Positions 7,285 to 20,468 of a stretch of 64,000 bases of DNA are shown in pieces. A model generated the notes under the pieces. The model did not search any database and was not told the DNA's origin. It saw only the letters and a list, made by a program, of their open reading frames with translations. Each line of letters starts with the position of its first letter. The first letter of the stretch is position 1. Location: NCBI RefSeq assembly GCF_002920535.1, contig NZ_PQSS01000003.1, forward strand, positions 202,751 through 266,750, written 5' to 3'. The position numbers and the translations under genes were made by a program. Origin of the DNA: Streptomyces sp. Ru71. GTDB lineage: Bacteria > Actinomycetota > Actinomycetes > Streptomycetales > Streptomycetaceae.

Positions 7285-8685
7285 ATGGGTGAGGTCTTCG
7301 CCGGACGGTACGAACTGGTCGATCCGATCGGACGCGGCGGCGTCGGCGCCGTCTGGCGGGTGTGGGACCACCGCCGCCGCCGGTACGCGGCCGCCAAGGT
7401 CCTCCAGCAGCGCGACGCGCACGCGTTGCTGAGGTTCGTCCGGGAGCAGGCGCTGCGGATCGACCATCCGCATGTCCTCGCGCCGACCAGCTGGGCCGCC
7501 GACGACGACCAGGTCCTGTTCACGATGGACCTGGTCACCGGCGGCTCGCTGGTCCACCTCGTCGGCGACTACGGTCCGCTGCCCCCGGCGTTCGTGTGCA
7601 CGCTGCTCGACCAGTTGCTGTCCGGCCTGGCCGCGGTGCACGCCGAGGGCGTCGTCCACCGTGACATCAAGCCCGCCAACATCCTGCTGGAGGCCACCGG
7701 CACGGGCCGGCCCCGGCTGCGGCTGTCGGACTTCGGCATCGCGATGCGGCTGGGCGAGCCGCGTCTGACGGAGACCAACCTGGTGGTGGGGACGCCGGGT
7801 TACCTCGCGCCCGAACAGCTGCTGGGCGCCGAGCCGGACTTCCCGGCCGACCTGTTCGCCGTCGGCCTGGTCGCGCTGTACCTGCTGGAGGGTGCCAAGC
7901 CGGACGCCAAGGCGCTCGTCCAGTACTTCGCCGACCACGGCACCCCGGGTGCGCCCAAAGGGGTGCCGGAGCCGCTGTGGCAGGTCGTGGCCGCGCTGCT
8001 GCAGCCCGACCCGCAGGCCCGTTTCCGTACGGCGACGGGGGCGCGCAAGGCGCTGGCGGCGGCCCGTGAGCTCCTGCCGGAGCCGGGTCCCGACGACGAG
8101 CTGATCGAGATCTTCGACCAAGTCGGGCCGCTGCCGCCGGGGTTCGGCCCGCGGGGGCCGCTCGCGGTCACCGGGCACGGCGAAGCGACGCCGGTGACGC
8201 CGGTGACGCCGCCTCAGCCCTGGCAGCCGGAGCAGGCGTTACCCCGGAAACCGACCGCTGCCCCGCTGCCCGCTGACCGGTCCGGCTCCTGGCAGCCGAC
8301 CTCCATCCCCCCACACGCAGACCAGTCCGGCTCCTGGCAACCGACCGCCGTCCCCCCACACGCAGACCAGTCCGGCTCTCGGCAGCCGGCCGCCGTCCCC
8401 CCACCCCCGGACCCATCCGGCTCCTGGCGGCCGACCGCCGTACCGCTGACGCCGGCCGGGGCCATGGCGCAGGAGCCGACCGTCGACACCCCCACCCACG
8501 TCCTGCCCGCGTATCGAGCCGACGCCGTCACCGCGTCGTACACCACGCATGTGCCGCAGGCTCCGCCTCCGCCGGGGACCGCTGCGCGCCGCCGCCCCGG
8601 ACCGCCCGCCCGGGTCGCCGTGTCGTTGCTGCTGCTCGCCCTGGTCTGTTACGCCGTCGGGTTCTGGGCGCTGGTCCGCATCTGA
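7285..8685 (+). CDS. membrane-anchored eukaryotic-type Ser/Thr protein kinase
   Basis: A 466-residue kinase. The N-terminal catalytic domain (about 5-270) has the Gly loop GRGGVGAVW, Lys in YAAAKVLQ, catalytic loop VHRDIKPANILL, DFG in LSDFGIAM and VGTPGYLAPEQ, so it should be active. A Pro-rich juxtamembrane region follows with four 15-residue repeats (residues 327-386), then one membrane span near the C-terminus (VAVSLLLLALVCYAVGFWAL) with almost nothing outside. It therefore has no extracellular sensor domain, unlike PknB with PASTA repeats. Start ATG 7285 follows GAGGGGGAGGAGCGGC. Its 3' end overlaps the convergent gene by 37 bases. Confidence 0.94.
   Translation: MGEVFAGRYELVDPIGRGGVGAVWRVWDHRRRRYAAAKVLQQRDAHALLRFVREQALRIDHPHVLAPTSWAADDDQVLFTMDLVTGGSLVHLVGDYGPLPPAFVCTLLDQLLSGLAAVHAEGVVHRDIKPANILLEATGTGRPRLRLSDFGIAMRLGEPRLTETNLVVGTPGYLAPEQLLGAEPDFPADLFAVGLVALYLLEGAKPDAKALVQYFADHGTPGAPKGVPEPLWQVVAALLQPDPQARFRTATGARKALAAARELLPEPGPDDELIEIFDQVGPLPPGFGPRGPLAVTGHGEATPVTPVTPPQPWQPEQALPRKPTAAPLPADRSGSWQPTSIPPHADQSGSWQPTAVPPHADQSGSRQPAAVPPPPDPSGSWRPTAVPLTPAGAMAQEPTVDTPTHVLPAYRADAVTASYTTHVPQAPPPPGTAARRRPGPPARVAVSLLLLALVCYAVGFWALVRI
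8263..8442 (+). repeat. four in-frame 45-bp repeats in the kinase gene
   Basis: Four consecutive copies encode 15-residue units of the form PPHADQSGSWQPTAV: copy 1 PLPADRSGSWQPTSI, copy 3 with SRQPAAV, copy 4 PPPPDPSGSWRPTAV. The DNA copies are highly similar, so copy number may vary between strains. The Ser/Thr-rich units lie between kinase domain and membrane span and could be autophosphorylation sites (inference). Confidence 0.9.
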
Positions 8686-9944
8686 GCGGCCCGGCGCCGT
8701 GCCAGTGCCGTCCAGCCGCCGAGGACCGCCAGCAGCACGGTCCCGGTGCCGATGCCGCCCACGGCGAGAGCCTTCAGCAGGGTGTCGCCGGACGCGCCGG
8801 CGCCCCCGGCCCCGCCTGCCGCGCCGAAGACGTCCCGGGGTGAGGGCCGTCCGGCATAACCCGGCCCGGCCTGCGGCTCGCCGTCCACCCGTACCCGCAG
8901 CGTCAGCGGCAGCGCTCCCGGGCCGAGCCGGTCGGCCACGCGCGCGGCCAGGTGCACCACCAGGTAGTACGACCCGGCGAACCGCATCCCGGAGACCGCG
9001 TCCCGCGCGGCGTACCGGTTGCGGTAGGCGACCGGCGGCACGGGCGGCAGGGCCGCCGACTTCTGCGTGCCGTCGTAGCCGACGCCGACGTCGGTGACGT
9101 GTGCGCGCACCGGGTTGAACAGGGCCAGCTCCAGCGCGCCGGCGGTGTAGCCGCCACGCTCGGCGGTGCCGCCCAGCTCCACGGTGGCGGCCGGCCGCTG
9201 CCCCCAGTCCACGGGCACCTTGTAGTAGAGGGTCTGCCCGGGCCGTACGGCGGTCTGCCAGGCGCCCTCGCCGACGAGCGGCGCGGTGGCGAAACCGGCG
9301 CCGGCCGGGCGGCTCGCGGGGGTGCCCGGCGGCGGTGTGGCGGACGCGGAGTCCCAGGCTTCGGGGGCGCGGGTGGGACCGGGCCGCGCGAGCGGCGGCT
9401 CCGTGGCCGCGGTCAGTTCCAGCTGCCACGGCTGCGGCGAGGACTCCGTGCCGGCGGCCCGTCCGGCGCGCTCCACCACGACGTAGTACGACCCGGCGCT
9501 GCGGCACGCCGTCCGGCCGGACGCGGCGATCTCCCGCGCGCCCCAGGCCGTCACGGGATGCGGGCTGCGGGACGCGCCGAACAGTTCGGTGTCGTAGGAG
9601 CAGGAGTGCCCGTCGGCGTCCTGGACGGCCACTTTCAGGCCGTCGGCGGCGGAGACCTCGGCGTCCGCCGGCGGGACGGCGGTGGCGGAGACGTACGCGT
9701 TCGACGTGCCGTCCAGATCGAGCCGGTAGTAGACCGGTCCCTTCCCCGTCAGCGTGGAGCGGTAGCTGTGCCCGGCCGCGAGTCCCGCGGCGCCGCCGGT
9801 GCCCGGTGCGGCGGCGACGGTCCGGGCGCCGGGGTCGAAGGCGTAGGAGCCGGATTCCGGGGTGCCGGTCGACGCCCGAGCGGGTGAGGCCGCCGCCAGC
9901 ACCGTGCCCAGGATCAGCAGCGCAGCCCCCGTACGTCCTCCCAT
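8649..9944 (-). CDS. secreted, membrane-tethered protein with two duplicated domains
   Basis: A 431-residue exported protein of unknown function. The signal peptide is MGGRTGAALLILGTVLAAAS followed by PARAS. Two similar beta-rich domains follow. One has GKGPVYYRLDLDG and AGSYYVVVERAGRAAG, the other PGQTLYYKVPVDWG and AGSYYLVVHLAARVAD, suggesting an internal duplication of a pre-peptidase C-terminal-like fold. A Gly/Ala linker and a C-terminal membrane span (LLKALAVGGIGTGTVLLAVL) end in a basic cytoplasmic tail. ATG 9944 has GAGGGG 7 bases upstream. It faces the kinase, with a 37-base tail-to-tail overlap. Confidence 0.85.
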   Translation of the reverse strand: MGGRTGAALLILGTVLAAASPARASTGTPESGSYAFDPGARTVAAAPGTGGAAGLAAGHSYRSTLTGKGPVYYRLDLDGTSNAYVSATAVPPADAEVSAADGLKVAVQDADGHSCSYDTELFGASRSPHPVTAWGAREIAASGRTACRSAGSYYVVVERAGRAAGTESSPQPWQLELTAATEPPLARPGPTRAPEAWDSASATPPPGTPASRPAGAGFATAPLVGEGAWQTAVRPGQTLYYKVPVDWGQRPAATVELGGTAERGGYTAGALELALFNPVRAHVTDVGVGYDGTQKSAALPPVPPVAYRNRYAARDAVSGMRFAGSYYLVVHLAARVADRLGPGALPLTLRVRVDGEPQAGPGYAGRPSPRDVFGAAGGAGGAGASGDTLLKALAVGGIGTGTVLLAVLGGWTALARRRAAQMRTSAQNPTA

Positions 9945-10064
9945 ACGCGCCCCCTCGCCGCTCCGCAACCGGACGGTGCCCATCCTGCCCCGGCACTCCC
10001 TTCGGCACCCCTGGTACCGATCAATTCCCGCCCGGCCCGCCCCCGACCCGCTCCCGAACAGCAC

Positions 10065-10092
10065 AAAACCCCGACCGCTCGGGCGGCCGGGG
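10065..10092 (-). terminator. terminator of the DLW-39 gene
   Basis: On the minus strand CCCCGGCCGC and GCGGTCGGGG form a 10-bp stem with one mismatch, followed by TTTT. It lies 35 bases after the stop of the small gene at 10127-10255. Confidence 0.75.
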
Positions 10093-10126
10093 TCTGCTGG
10101 AATTCCGGAACTCGGTGTTCTGGCAC

Positions 10127-10255
10127 TCAGGAGCCGGTGGGCACGGAGTCGGTCGCCTCCGTCCACAGGTCCTGCTCAGCGCGATCCGCCTGGATCTGGC
10201 GGTACACGAGGAGCCCGCCGATGGCGGCCAGTGCGACCAGGAGCAGCTTCTTCAC
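10127..10255 (-). CDS. DLW-39 family small membrane protein (42 aa)
   Basis: A 42-residue protein starting MKKLLLVALAAIGGLLVYRQ, a single hydrophobic helix, followed by a charged segment with the family-defining Asp-Leu-Trp (EQDLWTEATD). The start is GTG 10255 with ACGAGG upstream. The conserved DLW motif near residue 30 matches a small actinobacterial family named for it. Function is unknown. A TATAGT hexamer at 10302-10307 (minus strand) may be its -10 element, but I see no matching -35. Confidence 0.85.
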   Translation of the reverse strand: MKKLLLVALAAIGGLLVYRQIQADRAEQDLWTEATDSVPTGS

Positions 10256-10559
10256 CGCGCGACCTCGTCTTTCGTTGACGTAAGGGACCTCTGGCGCCCG
10301 ACTATACACACCGGCCGATACCGATCGGTGACCTGCGTCGGGGCTCCAACTGGCCATGCGAAGCGGCGCGATGGAAGCGGCTCTGACCCCTGCGAGCGGG
10401 CCGGCCGAGGCCCTGACCGAGCCTCCTGGGCTGGTACGCCCATCCGAGTGGTGTTCATCGGAACATCGACGCGCCACGGGCGTCGGTCCACCACTTCGCG
10501 GTCCCCATACACATCATGAGGAAAGTACGCAAATCGCCCAACCCGAAAGTGAGGGGATC
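10256..10559. other. divergent intergenic region before two small genes
   Basis: This 304-base spacer separates the DLW-39 gene from the small Ala-rich protein at 10560. It holds a TATAGT on the minus strand (10302-10307) and a CCGATCGG palindrome near 10320. Nothing in it looks coding: the open frames crossing it have no usual codon bias or ribosome site. Confidence 0.5.
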
Positions 10560-10949
10560 ATGGCTACGAACCAGGTCAAGCAGCTGTGGACGGTCATCGT
10601 GACCGCCTTCCTCGCGCTGTTCACGGCGCTCGGACTCGTCACCACGACCGCCGCCGCGGCGGTACCGCAGAGCGACGCGGCACGCAACAGCAGCAGCGAC
10701 GACGCGACCACCGCCCCCGAGGCGGCGGCACCGCCACTGTCGCCCTGGTCCTGGCTCCACGCCCGGTCCCTTCCGCCCACGATGAAGCAGCGCATCCGCG
10801 CCGAGGCCCACGGCAAGTCCCCCAGCTGCCGCCACCGCCCGATCGACGACGAAGCGGCGGCCGAACAGTCCTCCTGCGACAGCGCCGCCGCCCCCGAACG
10901 GGCCGCGATCCCCGCCCAGCAGCGCCCCATGATCCCCCTGCAGCGCTGA
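10560..10949 (+). CDS. small exported or membrane protein, possibly DUF6344-like
   Basis: A 129-residue protein with a hydrophobic N-terminal segment (VKQLWTVIVTAFLALFTALG) that can act as a signal anchor. A low-complexity Ala/Ser/Asp linker, the motif PWSWLHARSLPPTMKQRIRA and a short region with two Cys (SPSCRHRP... SSCDSA) follow. ATG 10560 has GAGGGG 4 bases upstream. I associate it with a Streptomyces-only DUF (DUF6344), from memory and not certain. A hairpin terminator follows. The function is unknown. Confidence 0.75.
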   Translation: MATNQVKQLWTVIVTAFLALFTALGLVTTTAAAAVPQSDAARNSSSDDATTAPEAAAPPLSPWSWLHARSLPPTMKQRIRAEAHGKSPSCRHRPIDDEAAAEQSSCDSAAAPERAAIPAQQRPMIPLQR

Positions 10950-11032
10950 CAGCGCCCGCACGGCGCCCCCGCCGTGCCCCACCAGCACCTTTGACGTGAC
11001 GGCGATTCGCGTACAACCGCACGCGCAACAAC

Positions 11033-11062
11033 GGCCCGGCCGCTCGCAAGAGCCGCCGGGCC
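11033..11062 (+). terminator. terminator-like hairpin after the 10560 gene
   Basis: GGCCCGGC pairs with GCCGGGCC around a 14-base loop, about 85 bases after the stop codon. Confidence 0.6.
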
Positions 11063-11204
11063 TCGCCGTGTGCACACCCCGGCCGAAGACGTCAGTGTTC
11101 GGCGCCTGCCTTGGGCATGCCTGGGTTTCTTTGCCCGGAATGTAAGTCCTTGTCCACAATGGATTTGATGAATACGCGCGCGACCACCGAACCAGGAGGG
11201 CCCC

Positions 11205-11501
11205 ATGTACGTCGTGGCCCAGCACAAGATCTTGGACCAGGAGACCGCGTTTCCCCGCGGCCAGGCCCTTATCGAGGGCATCGGAGCGCCTGATGGCACC
11301 CGCGTGCTGCAGTTCTACCCGCACGTGGACGGATCCGCCGTGACGTGCCTCTGGGAGACGAAGTCCGTCGAAGATGTTCAGCGCTTCGTCGACGAAACTC
11401 TCGGGGACTCAAGCATCAACGTCTGCTACGAGGTCGACTCGGAGAAGGCATTCGCCGATCGTCCACTCGGGATGAGGCCGTCGTCGACTCCTGTCACCTG
11501 A
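11205..11501 (+). CDS. small cytoplasmic alpha/beta protein, unknown function
   Basis: A 98-residue protein starting MYVVAQHKILDQETAF with a good site (CAGGAGGGCCCC). The pattern strand-helix-strand, LQFYPHVDGSAVTCLWETKS and then VDETLGDSSINVCYEVDSEKA, resembles small ferredoxin-like or dimeric alpha-beta barrel proteins whose members share a CLWE...S.N.xxEVD core. No catalytic residue can be named. It is monocistronic, with a strong terminator 55 bases after the stop. Confident as a gene, not as to function. Confidence 0.8.
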   Translation: MYVVAQHKILDQETAFPRGQALIEGIGAPDGTRVLQFYPHVDGSAVTCLWETKSVEDVQRFVDETLGDSSINVCYEVDSEKAFADRPLGMRPSSTPVT

Positions 11502-11555
11502 GACGAACGATACGAGGAGTCATCAGGCGTAGGCGCTCAGCGAACACATGACCAA

Positions 11556-11586
11556 AAGACCCCCGGCCCTGCGGGCCGGGGGTCTT
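11556..11586. terminator. bidirectional terminator between the 11205 gene and tRNA-Ile
   Basis: AAGACCCCCGGCCC and GGGCCGGGGGTCTT form a 14-bp perfect stem around loop TGC. It ends the plus-strand gene and, in reverse, lies just after the tRNA-Ile 3' end. Confidence 0.85.
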
Positions 11587-11594
11587 CGTGTCTG

Positions 11595-11668
11595 TGGGGC
11601 TAACAGGATTTGAACCTGTGGCCTCATCCTTATCAGGGATGCGCTCTAACCAACTGAGCTATAGCCCC
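11595..11668 (-). tRNA. tRNA-Ile (anticodon GAT)
   Basis: The minus strand begins GGGGCTATAGCTCAGTTGG, has anticodon loop CTGATAA, T-loop GGTTCAAATCC and ends TAGCCCCA. It is 74 nt and folds into a standard cloverleaf; CCA is not encoded. It lies downstream of gyrB-gyrA-DUF3566, the same place as ileT in mycobacteria. Confidence 0.97.
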
Positions 11669-11759
11669 GCCGCGCTTTTGCGGTGTGTGTCCCGCGCGCT
11701 GACTCCTGAAGATTAGCGCACGAGGGGCGCAGTCCCAAAATCGGTGCTCGTGGAGGGGC

Positions 11760-12452
11760 TCACTCGTCCTCGGCGAGCGTCAGCTCGATGCCGCCGACGA
11801 AGCCCGCGGAGAGGTTGTAGATGAACGCGCCGAGGGTCGCCAGCGCCGTCGCCAGGACGACGTCGATGACCGCGATGATCGTCGCGAACATCAGCACATG
11901 GGGGAGCGACAGGAAGGCCTGCAGGTCGAAGCCGTTGGACTCGTTGGAGCCGGTCGCCTCCGAGATCGTGCCGCCGACCGTGGAGAAGACGCCCATCGCG
12001 TCCATCACCATCCACAGCACCGCGGCCGCCACGATCGTGCAGATGCCCAGCGCGATGGAGAGCAGGAAGCTGACCTTCATCACCGACCACGGGTCGGCCT
12101 TGGCCACCCGCAGCCGCGCCTTGCGCACCCGGGGCGTCGTACGGACCCCCGTGCGCGGCCGGCGCACGGCGCCCGTGTCGTAGGCCTGCGGCGGGTGGTA
12201 GGGCCCGCCGGGCTGCTGTGCCTGCCGCTCGTCGGGCAGCGGCGATCCCTGCTGGCCTCGGACGTCCGTCACGGTTCCCCCCTGGGATCCCTGGGTGTCG
12301 GAAGAGGGTGTGCCCTTGCCGGGCGTCCTGATCGCCTGCAGGTTGGTGGTCTGCGGGTCGTTCGCAGGTGAGGCATGCGCGGCGGAGCCACGGCCGCCGC
12401 CGTCCGTTCCCGTACTGGTACCGGTCGGTCCGGCGCCCGTGGCTCCGCTCAC
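11760..12452 (-). CDS. DUF3566 transmembrane protein
   Basis: A 230-residue protein with a long disordered, Gly/Thr/Gln-rich N-terminus (about 1-110) and a C-terminal DUF3566 domain. The domain has two membrane segments, about 122-146 (VMKVSFLLSIALGICTIVAA) and about 181-212 (MFATIIAVIDVVLATALATL), and an acidic end LTLAEDE. The GTG start at 12452 lies 19 bases after the gyrA stop, with GAGGAG upstream, so it belongs to the gyrB-gyrA operon. The gene follows gyrA throughout actinobacteria. Its role is unknown. Confidence 0.92.
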   Translation of the reverse strand: MSGATGAGPTGTSTGTDGGGRGSAAHASPANDPQTTNLQAIRTPGKGTPSSDTQGSQGGTVTDVRGQQGSPLPDERQAQQPGGPYHPPQAYDTGAVRRPRTGVRTTPRVRKARLRVAKADPWSVMKVSFLLSIALGICTIVAAAVLWMVMDAMGVFSTVGGTISEATGSNESNGFDLQAFLSLPHVLMFATIIAVIDVVLATALATLGAFIYNLSAGFVGGIELTLAEDE

Positions 12453-12470
12453 GCTGACTCACTCCTCGTG

Positions 12471-15062
<2,592 letters not shown>

Positions 15063-15104
15063 TGCTGGTGAAGATCCTTCCCTGTGCGGTCAGCTGAGAC
15101 CGAC

Positions 15105-17724
<2,620 letters not shown>

Positions 17725-18270
17725 TCAGCCGTAGGTGTCGCCCGGCCCCGCGCTGCCCGGGGCGCGCAGCGGGCCGTAGCGGCGCACCGGGCCGCCCGGG
17801 CCCAGCACCTTGATCATGCGGACCGAGCCATGGCCCAGGTCCTCGTTGAGCCGCGCGACCAGCGTCGGCGCCAGCAGCCGCAGGTTCGTCGCCCAGGCCG
17901 TGGAGTCGCAGCGCACCACCAGCACCCGCTCGTCCTCGTCGTACCTCTCCGGCACACAGTGCTTGGCCACGTCCTCGCCGACGATCTCCGGCCAGCGGCC
18001 CATCACGCCGCCCACCGCGGCCGGCGTCTCCCAGCCCCGCTCGGTGATCAGCCGGTTGATCGCGGCGCCCAGCGCCATCGGATCGCGTCCGTCGGCGCGC
18101 GCGCCGGAGCGCAGACCGCCGCCCCGGCGTGCCTGCTTCTTCTGCTGCGCCGCGTCGCCACGCGCGCGTGCGGCCTCCTTCGCCGCCCGCAGCGCCACGC
18201 GCGCGAGATCGACACCGGACGGCTCGGGGGCCCGCTCGGGTCCCTCGTTCTCCGGCTGCTGTCCGGTCAT
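17725..18270 (-). CDS. dciA: DciA (DUF721), helicase-loading protein
   Basis: A 181-residue DUF721 protein. The N-terminus is a basic, Ala/Arg-rich helix ([20 protein letters not shown]). The DUF721 core spans about 75-165: [40 protein letters not shown], then [20 protein letters not shown]. DciA is the ancestral bacterial partner that brings replicative helicase DnaB to the origin; in Mycobacterium it is essential and also lies beside recF. The ATG overlaps the recF stop (ATGA), indicating translational coupling. Identity is from family and position. Confidence 0.9.
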   Translation of the reverse strand: MTGQQPENEGPERAPEPSGVDLARVALRAAKEAARARGDAAQQKKQARRGGGLRSGARADGRDPMALGAAINRLITERGWETPAAVGGVMGRWPEIVGEDVAKHCVPERYDEDERVLVVRCDSTAWATNLRLLAPTLVARLNEDLGHGSVRMIKVLGPGGPVRRYGPLRAPGSAGPGDTYG

Positions 18271-19388
18271 ACGCGCCTCACCTCCCCGTCCGCCACCGCG
18301 TACCGCGCCCCGCTGAGCACATGCGGTACGTCATCGTCGACGGCGGCCGTCACCAGCACCTGCTCACCGGGCGCTACCAGCTCGGCGAGGCGCTCACGGC
18401 GGCGGGCGTCCAGCTCGGCGAAGACGTCGTCGAGGATCAGCACCGGCTCGTTGCCCTCGGCGCGCAGCAGGTCGTAGGAGGCCAGGCGCAGGGCGAGGGC
18501 GTAGGACCAGGACTCGCCGTGCGAGGCGTAGCCCTTGGCGGGCAGCTGGCCGAGCTTCAGCAGCAGGTCGTCGCGGTGCGGTCCGACGAGGGTGACGCCC
18601 CGCTCGATCTCCTGCTTGCGGGTGTCCGCGAGCGCCGCCATCAGCTGTGCGTACAGATCCTCACGGGTGTGCGCCTCGCCGGGCGCGGACGGCTTGTACT
18701 CCAGCCCGATCGGCCCGCCGCCCGGGGCCAGCTGCTCGTACGCCTTGTCCGCCAGCGGCCGCAGCGCGCCGATCAGGTCGAGGCGCTGGGCGAGCAGCTC
18801 GGCGCCCGCCCGCGCCAGGTGCTGGTCCCACACGTCGAGCGTGGACAGGTCCATGGAGCGCCCGCCGTGCCGCCTGGCCAGCGCCGCCGTCTTCAGCAGG
18901 GTGTTGCGCTGCTTGAGCACGCGCTCGTAGTCGGAGCGCACGCCCGCCATGCGCGGGGAGCGCGCGGTGATCAGCTCGTCCAGGAACCGCCGCCGCTCCC
19001 CGGGATCGCCCTTGACCAGCGCGAGGTCCTCCGGCGCGAACAGCACGGTCCGTACGATCCCCAGCACGTCCCTGGGCCTGACCTGCGAGGACCGGTTGAT
19101 ACGGGCCCGGTTGGCCTTGCCGGGGTTCAGCTCCAGCTCGACCAGCTGCTGCCGCTCGCCCTGGCGGACCTGGGCCCGGATCACCGCCCGCTCGGCGCCC
19201 ATGCGCACCAGCGGGGCGTCGGAGGAGACGCGGTGGCTGCCGAGGGTGGCGAGATAGCCGACCGCCTCCACCAGGTTGGTCTTGCCCTGCCCGTTGGGTC
19301 CGACGAACGCGGTGACGCCGGCCTCCAGCGGGACCTCGGCCCGGGGGTAGGAGCGGAAGTCGGCCAGCGACAGATGCGTGACGTGCAT
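18267..19388 (-). CDS. recF: DNA replication and repair protein RecF
   Basis: A 373-residue SMC-like ATPase that helps load RecA at gaps. Walker A is GPNGQGKTN (residues 30-38), Walker B is [13 protein letters not shown], and the ABC-type signature region precedes it ([20 protein letters not shown]). The N-terminus [19 protein letters not shown] is typical. Start ATG 19388 is preceded by a moderate site. It overlaps dciA by four bases and follows gnd by 61 bases. Confidence 0.98.
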   Translation of the reverse strand: MHVTHLSLADFRSYPRAEVPLEAGVTAFVGPNGQGKTNLVEAVGYLATLGSHRVSSDAPLVRMGAERAVIRAQVRQGERQQLVELELNPGKANRARINRSSQVRPRDVLGIVRTVLFAPEDLALVKGDPGERRRFLDELITARSPRMAGVRSDYERVLKQRNTLLKTAALARRHGGRSMDLSTLDVWDQHLARAGAELLAQRLDLIGALRPLADKAYEQLAPGGGPIGLEYKPSAPGEAHTREDLYAQLMAALADTRKQEIERGVTLVGPHRDDLLLKLGQLPAKGYASHGESWSYALALRLASYDLLRAEGNEPVLILDDVFAELDARRRERLAELVAPGEQVLVTAAVDDDVPHVLSGARYAVADGEVRRV

Positions 19389-19449
19389 GGTCGTTCGCCG
19401 ACCTCCCCAACCTTCGGGTAGTGCGTGGTGCGCTTGCTCGTGCTGCGCG

Positions 19450-20325
19450 TTACTTCTTCTCGACCGCGTGGCCGCCGAACTGGTTCCGCAGCGCCGCGAT
19501 CATCTTCATCTGCGGCGAGTCCTCCTGACGGGAGGCGAACCGCGCGAACAGCGACGCGGTGATCGCCGGCAGCGGCACCGCGTTGTCGATCGCGGCCTCC
19601 ACAGTCCAGCGTCCCTCACCGGAGTCCTGTGCATAACCCCGCAGGCCGTCCAGGTGCTCGTCCTCGTCGAGGGCGTTGACCGCGAGGTCGAGCAGCCAGG
19701 AGCGGATGACCGTGCCCTCCTGCCAGGAGCGGAAGACCTCGCGGACGTTGTCCACGGAGTCGACCTTCTCCAGCAGCTCCCAGCCCTCGGCGTACGCCTG
19801 CATCATCGCGTACTCGATGCCGTTGTGGACCATCTTCGCGAAGTGCCCGGCGCCGACCTTGCCCGCGTGCACCGAGCCGAAGTCTCCCTCCGGCTTGAGC
19901 GCGTCGAAGACCGGCTGCACCTTGGCGACGTTCTCGGCGTCACCGCCGTACATCAGGGCGTAGCCGTTCTCCAGGCCCCACACACCGCCGGAGACACCGC
20001 AGTCGACGAAGCCTATGCCCTTGGCGGCCAGCTCCCGGGCGTGCCTCTCGTCGTCGGTCCAGCGGGAGTTGCCGCCGTCCACGACCACGTCACCGGGCTC
20101 CAGCAGCTCGGCGAGCCGGTCGATGGTCGACTGGGTGGCCTCGCCGGCCGGCACCATCACCCAGACCACGCGCGGGCCGGAGAGCTTGCCCACAAGCTCT
20201 TCCAGGCTGTGGACATCCGCGACGTCCGGGTTGCGGTCGTATCCGACGACGGTGTGGCCCGCGCGGCGGATCCGCTCGCGCATGTTGCCGCCCATCTTGC
20301 CGAGGCCGACGAGACCGAGCTCCAT
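19450..20325 (-). CDS. gnd: 6-phosphogluconate dehydrogenase, decarboxylating (short form)
   Basis: A 291-residue enzyme converting 6-phosphogluconate to ribulose 5-phosphate in the pentose phosphate pathway. The Rossmann motif [12 protein letters not shown] is at the start, the substrate motif is [16 protein letters not shown], and the catalytic Lys lies in [20 protein letters not shown]. The length marks the short, YqeC-type form, which usually prefers [11 protein letters not shown] after the second strand fits, but cofactor choice is inferred. It sits between dnaN and recF as in other streptomycetes, an odd metabolic gene inside a replication cluster. Confidence 0.95.
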   Translation of the reverse strand: MELGLVGLGKMGGNMRERIRRAGHTVVGYDRNPDVADVHSLEELVGKLSGPRVVWVMVPAGEATQSTIDRLAELLEPGDVVVDGGNSRWTDDERHARELAAKGIGFVDCGVSGGVWGLENGYALMYGGDAENVAKVQPVFDALKPEGDFGSVHAGKVGAGHFAKMVHNGIEYAMMQAYAEGWELLEKVDSVDNVREVFRSWQEGTVIRSWLLDLAVNALDEDEHLDGLRGYAQDSGEGRWTVEAAIDNAVPLPAITASLFARFASRQEDSPQMKMIAALRNQFGGHAVEKK

Positions 20326-20411
20326 CAGTTGTGTTCCTTAAGGTCGCTGTGACGGACGAGCACGCACGTGCTCGCGCCCGAGCCTAAACCCGGACGCTCG
20401 TGCACAGCTGT

Positions 20412-20437
20412 GGGCATACGCGCTCAAACGTATGCCC
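20412..20437 (-). terminator. hairpin downstream of dnaN
   Basis: GGGCATACG and CGTATGCCC form a 9-bp perfect stem about 30 bases after the dnaN stop on the minus strand. There is no T-run. It may reduce read-through from dnaN into gnd. Confidence 0.5.
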
Positions 20438-20468
20438 TCACCTGGGGCTTTCACCTGGGGCTCTGCCG

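Noticed and set aside
7075..8178. Minus-strand frame opposite the kinase gene
   Set aside because: Arg/Gln/His-rich shadow product; the plus-strand kinase has every catalytic motif.
10303..10308. Plus-strand promoter using TTGACG (10275) and TATACA (10303)
   Set aside because: The spacer would be 22 bases, too long for a normal sigma-70-type promoter.
18129..19421. Plus-strand frame antisense to recF and dciA
   Set aside because: Shadow product without domains; recF and dciA are clear.
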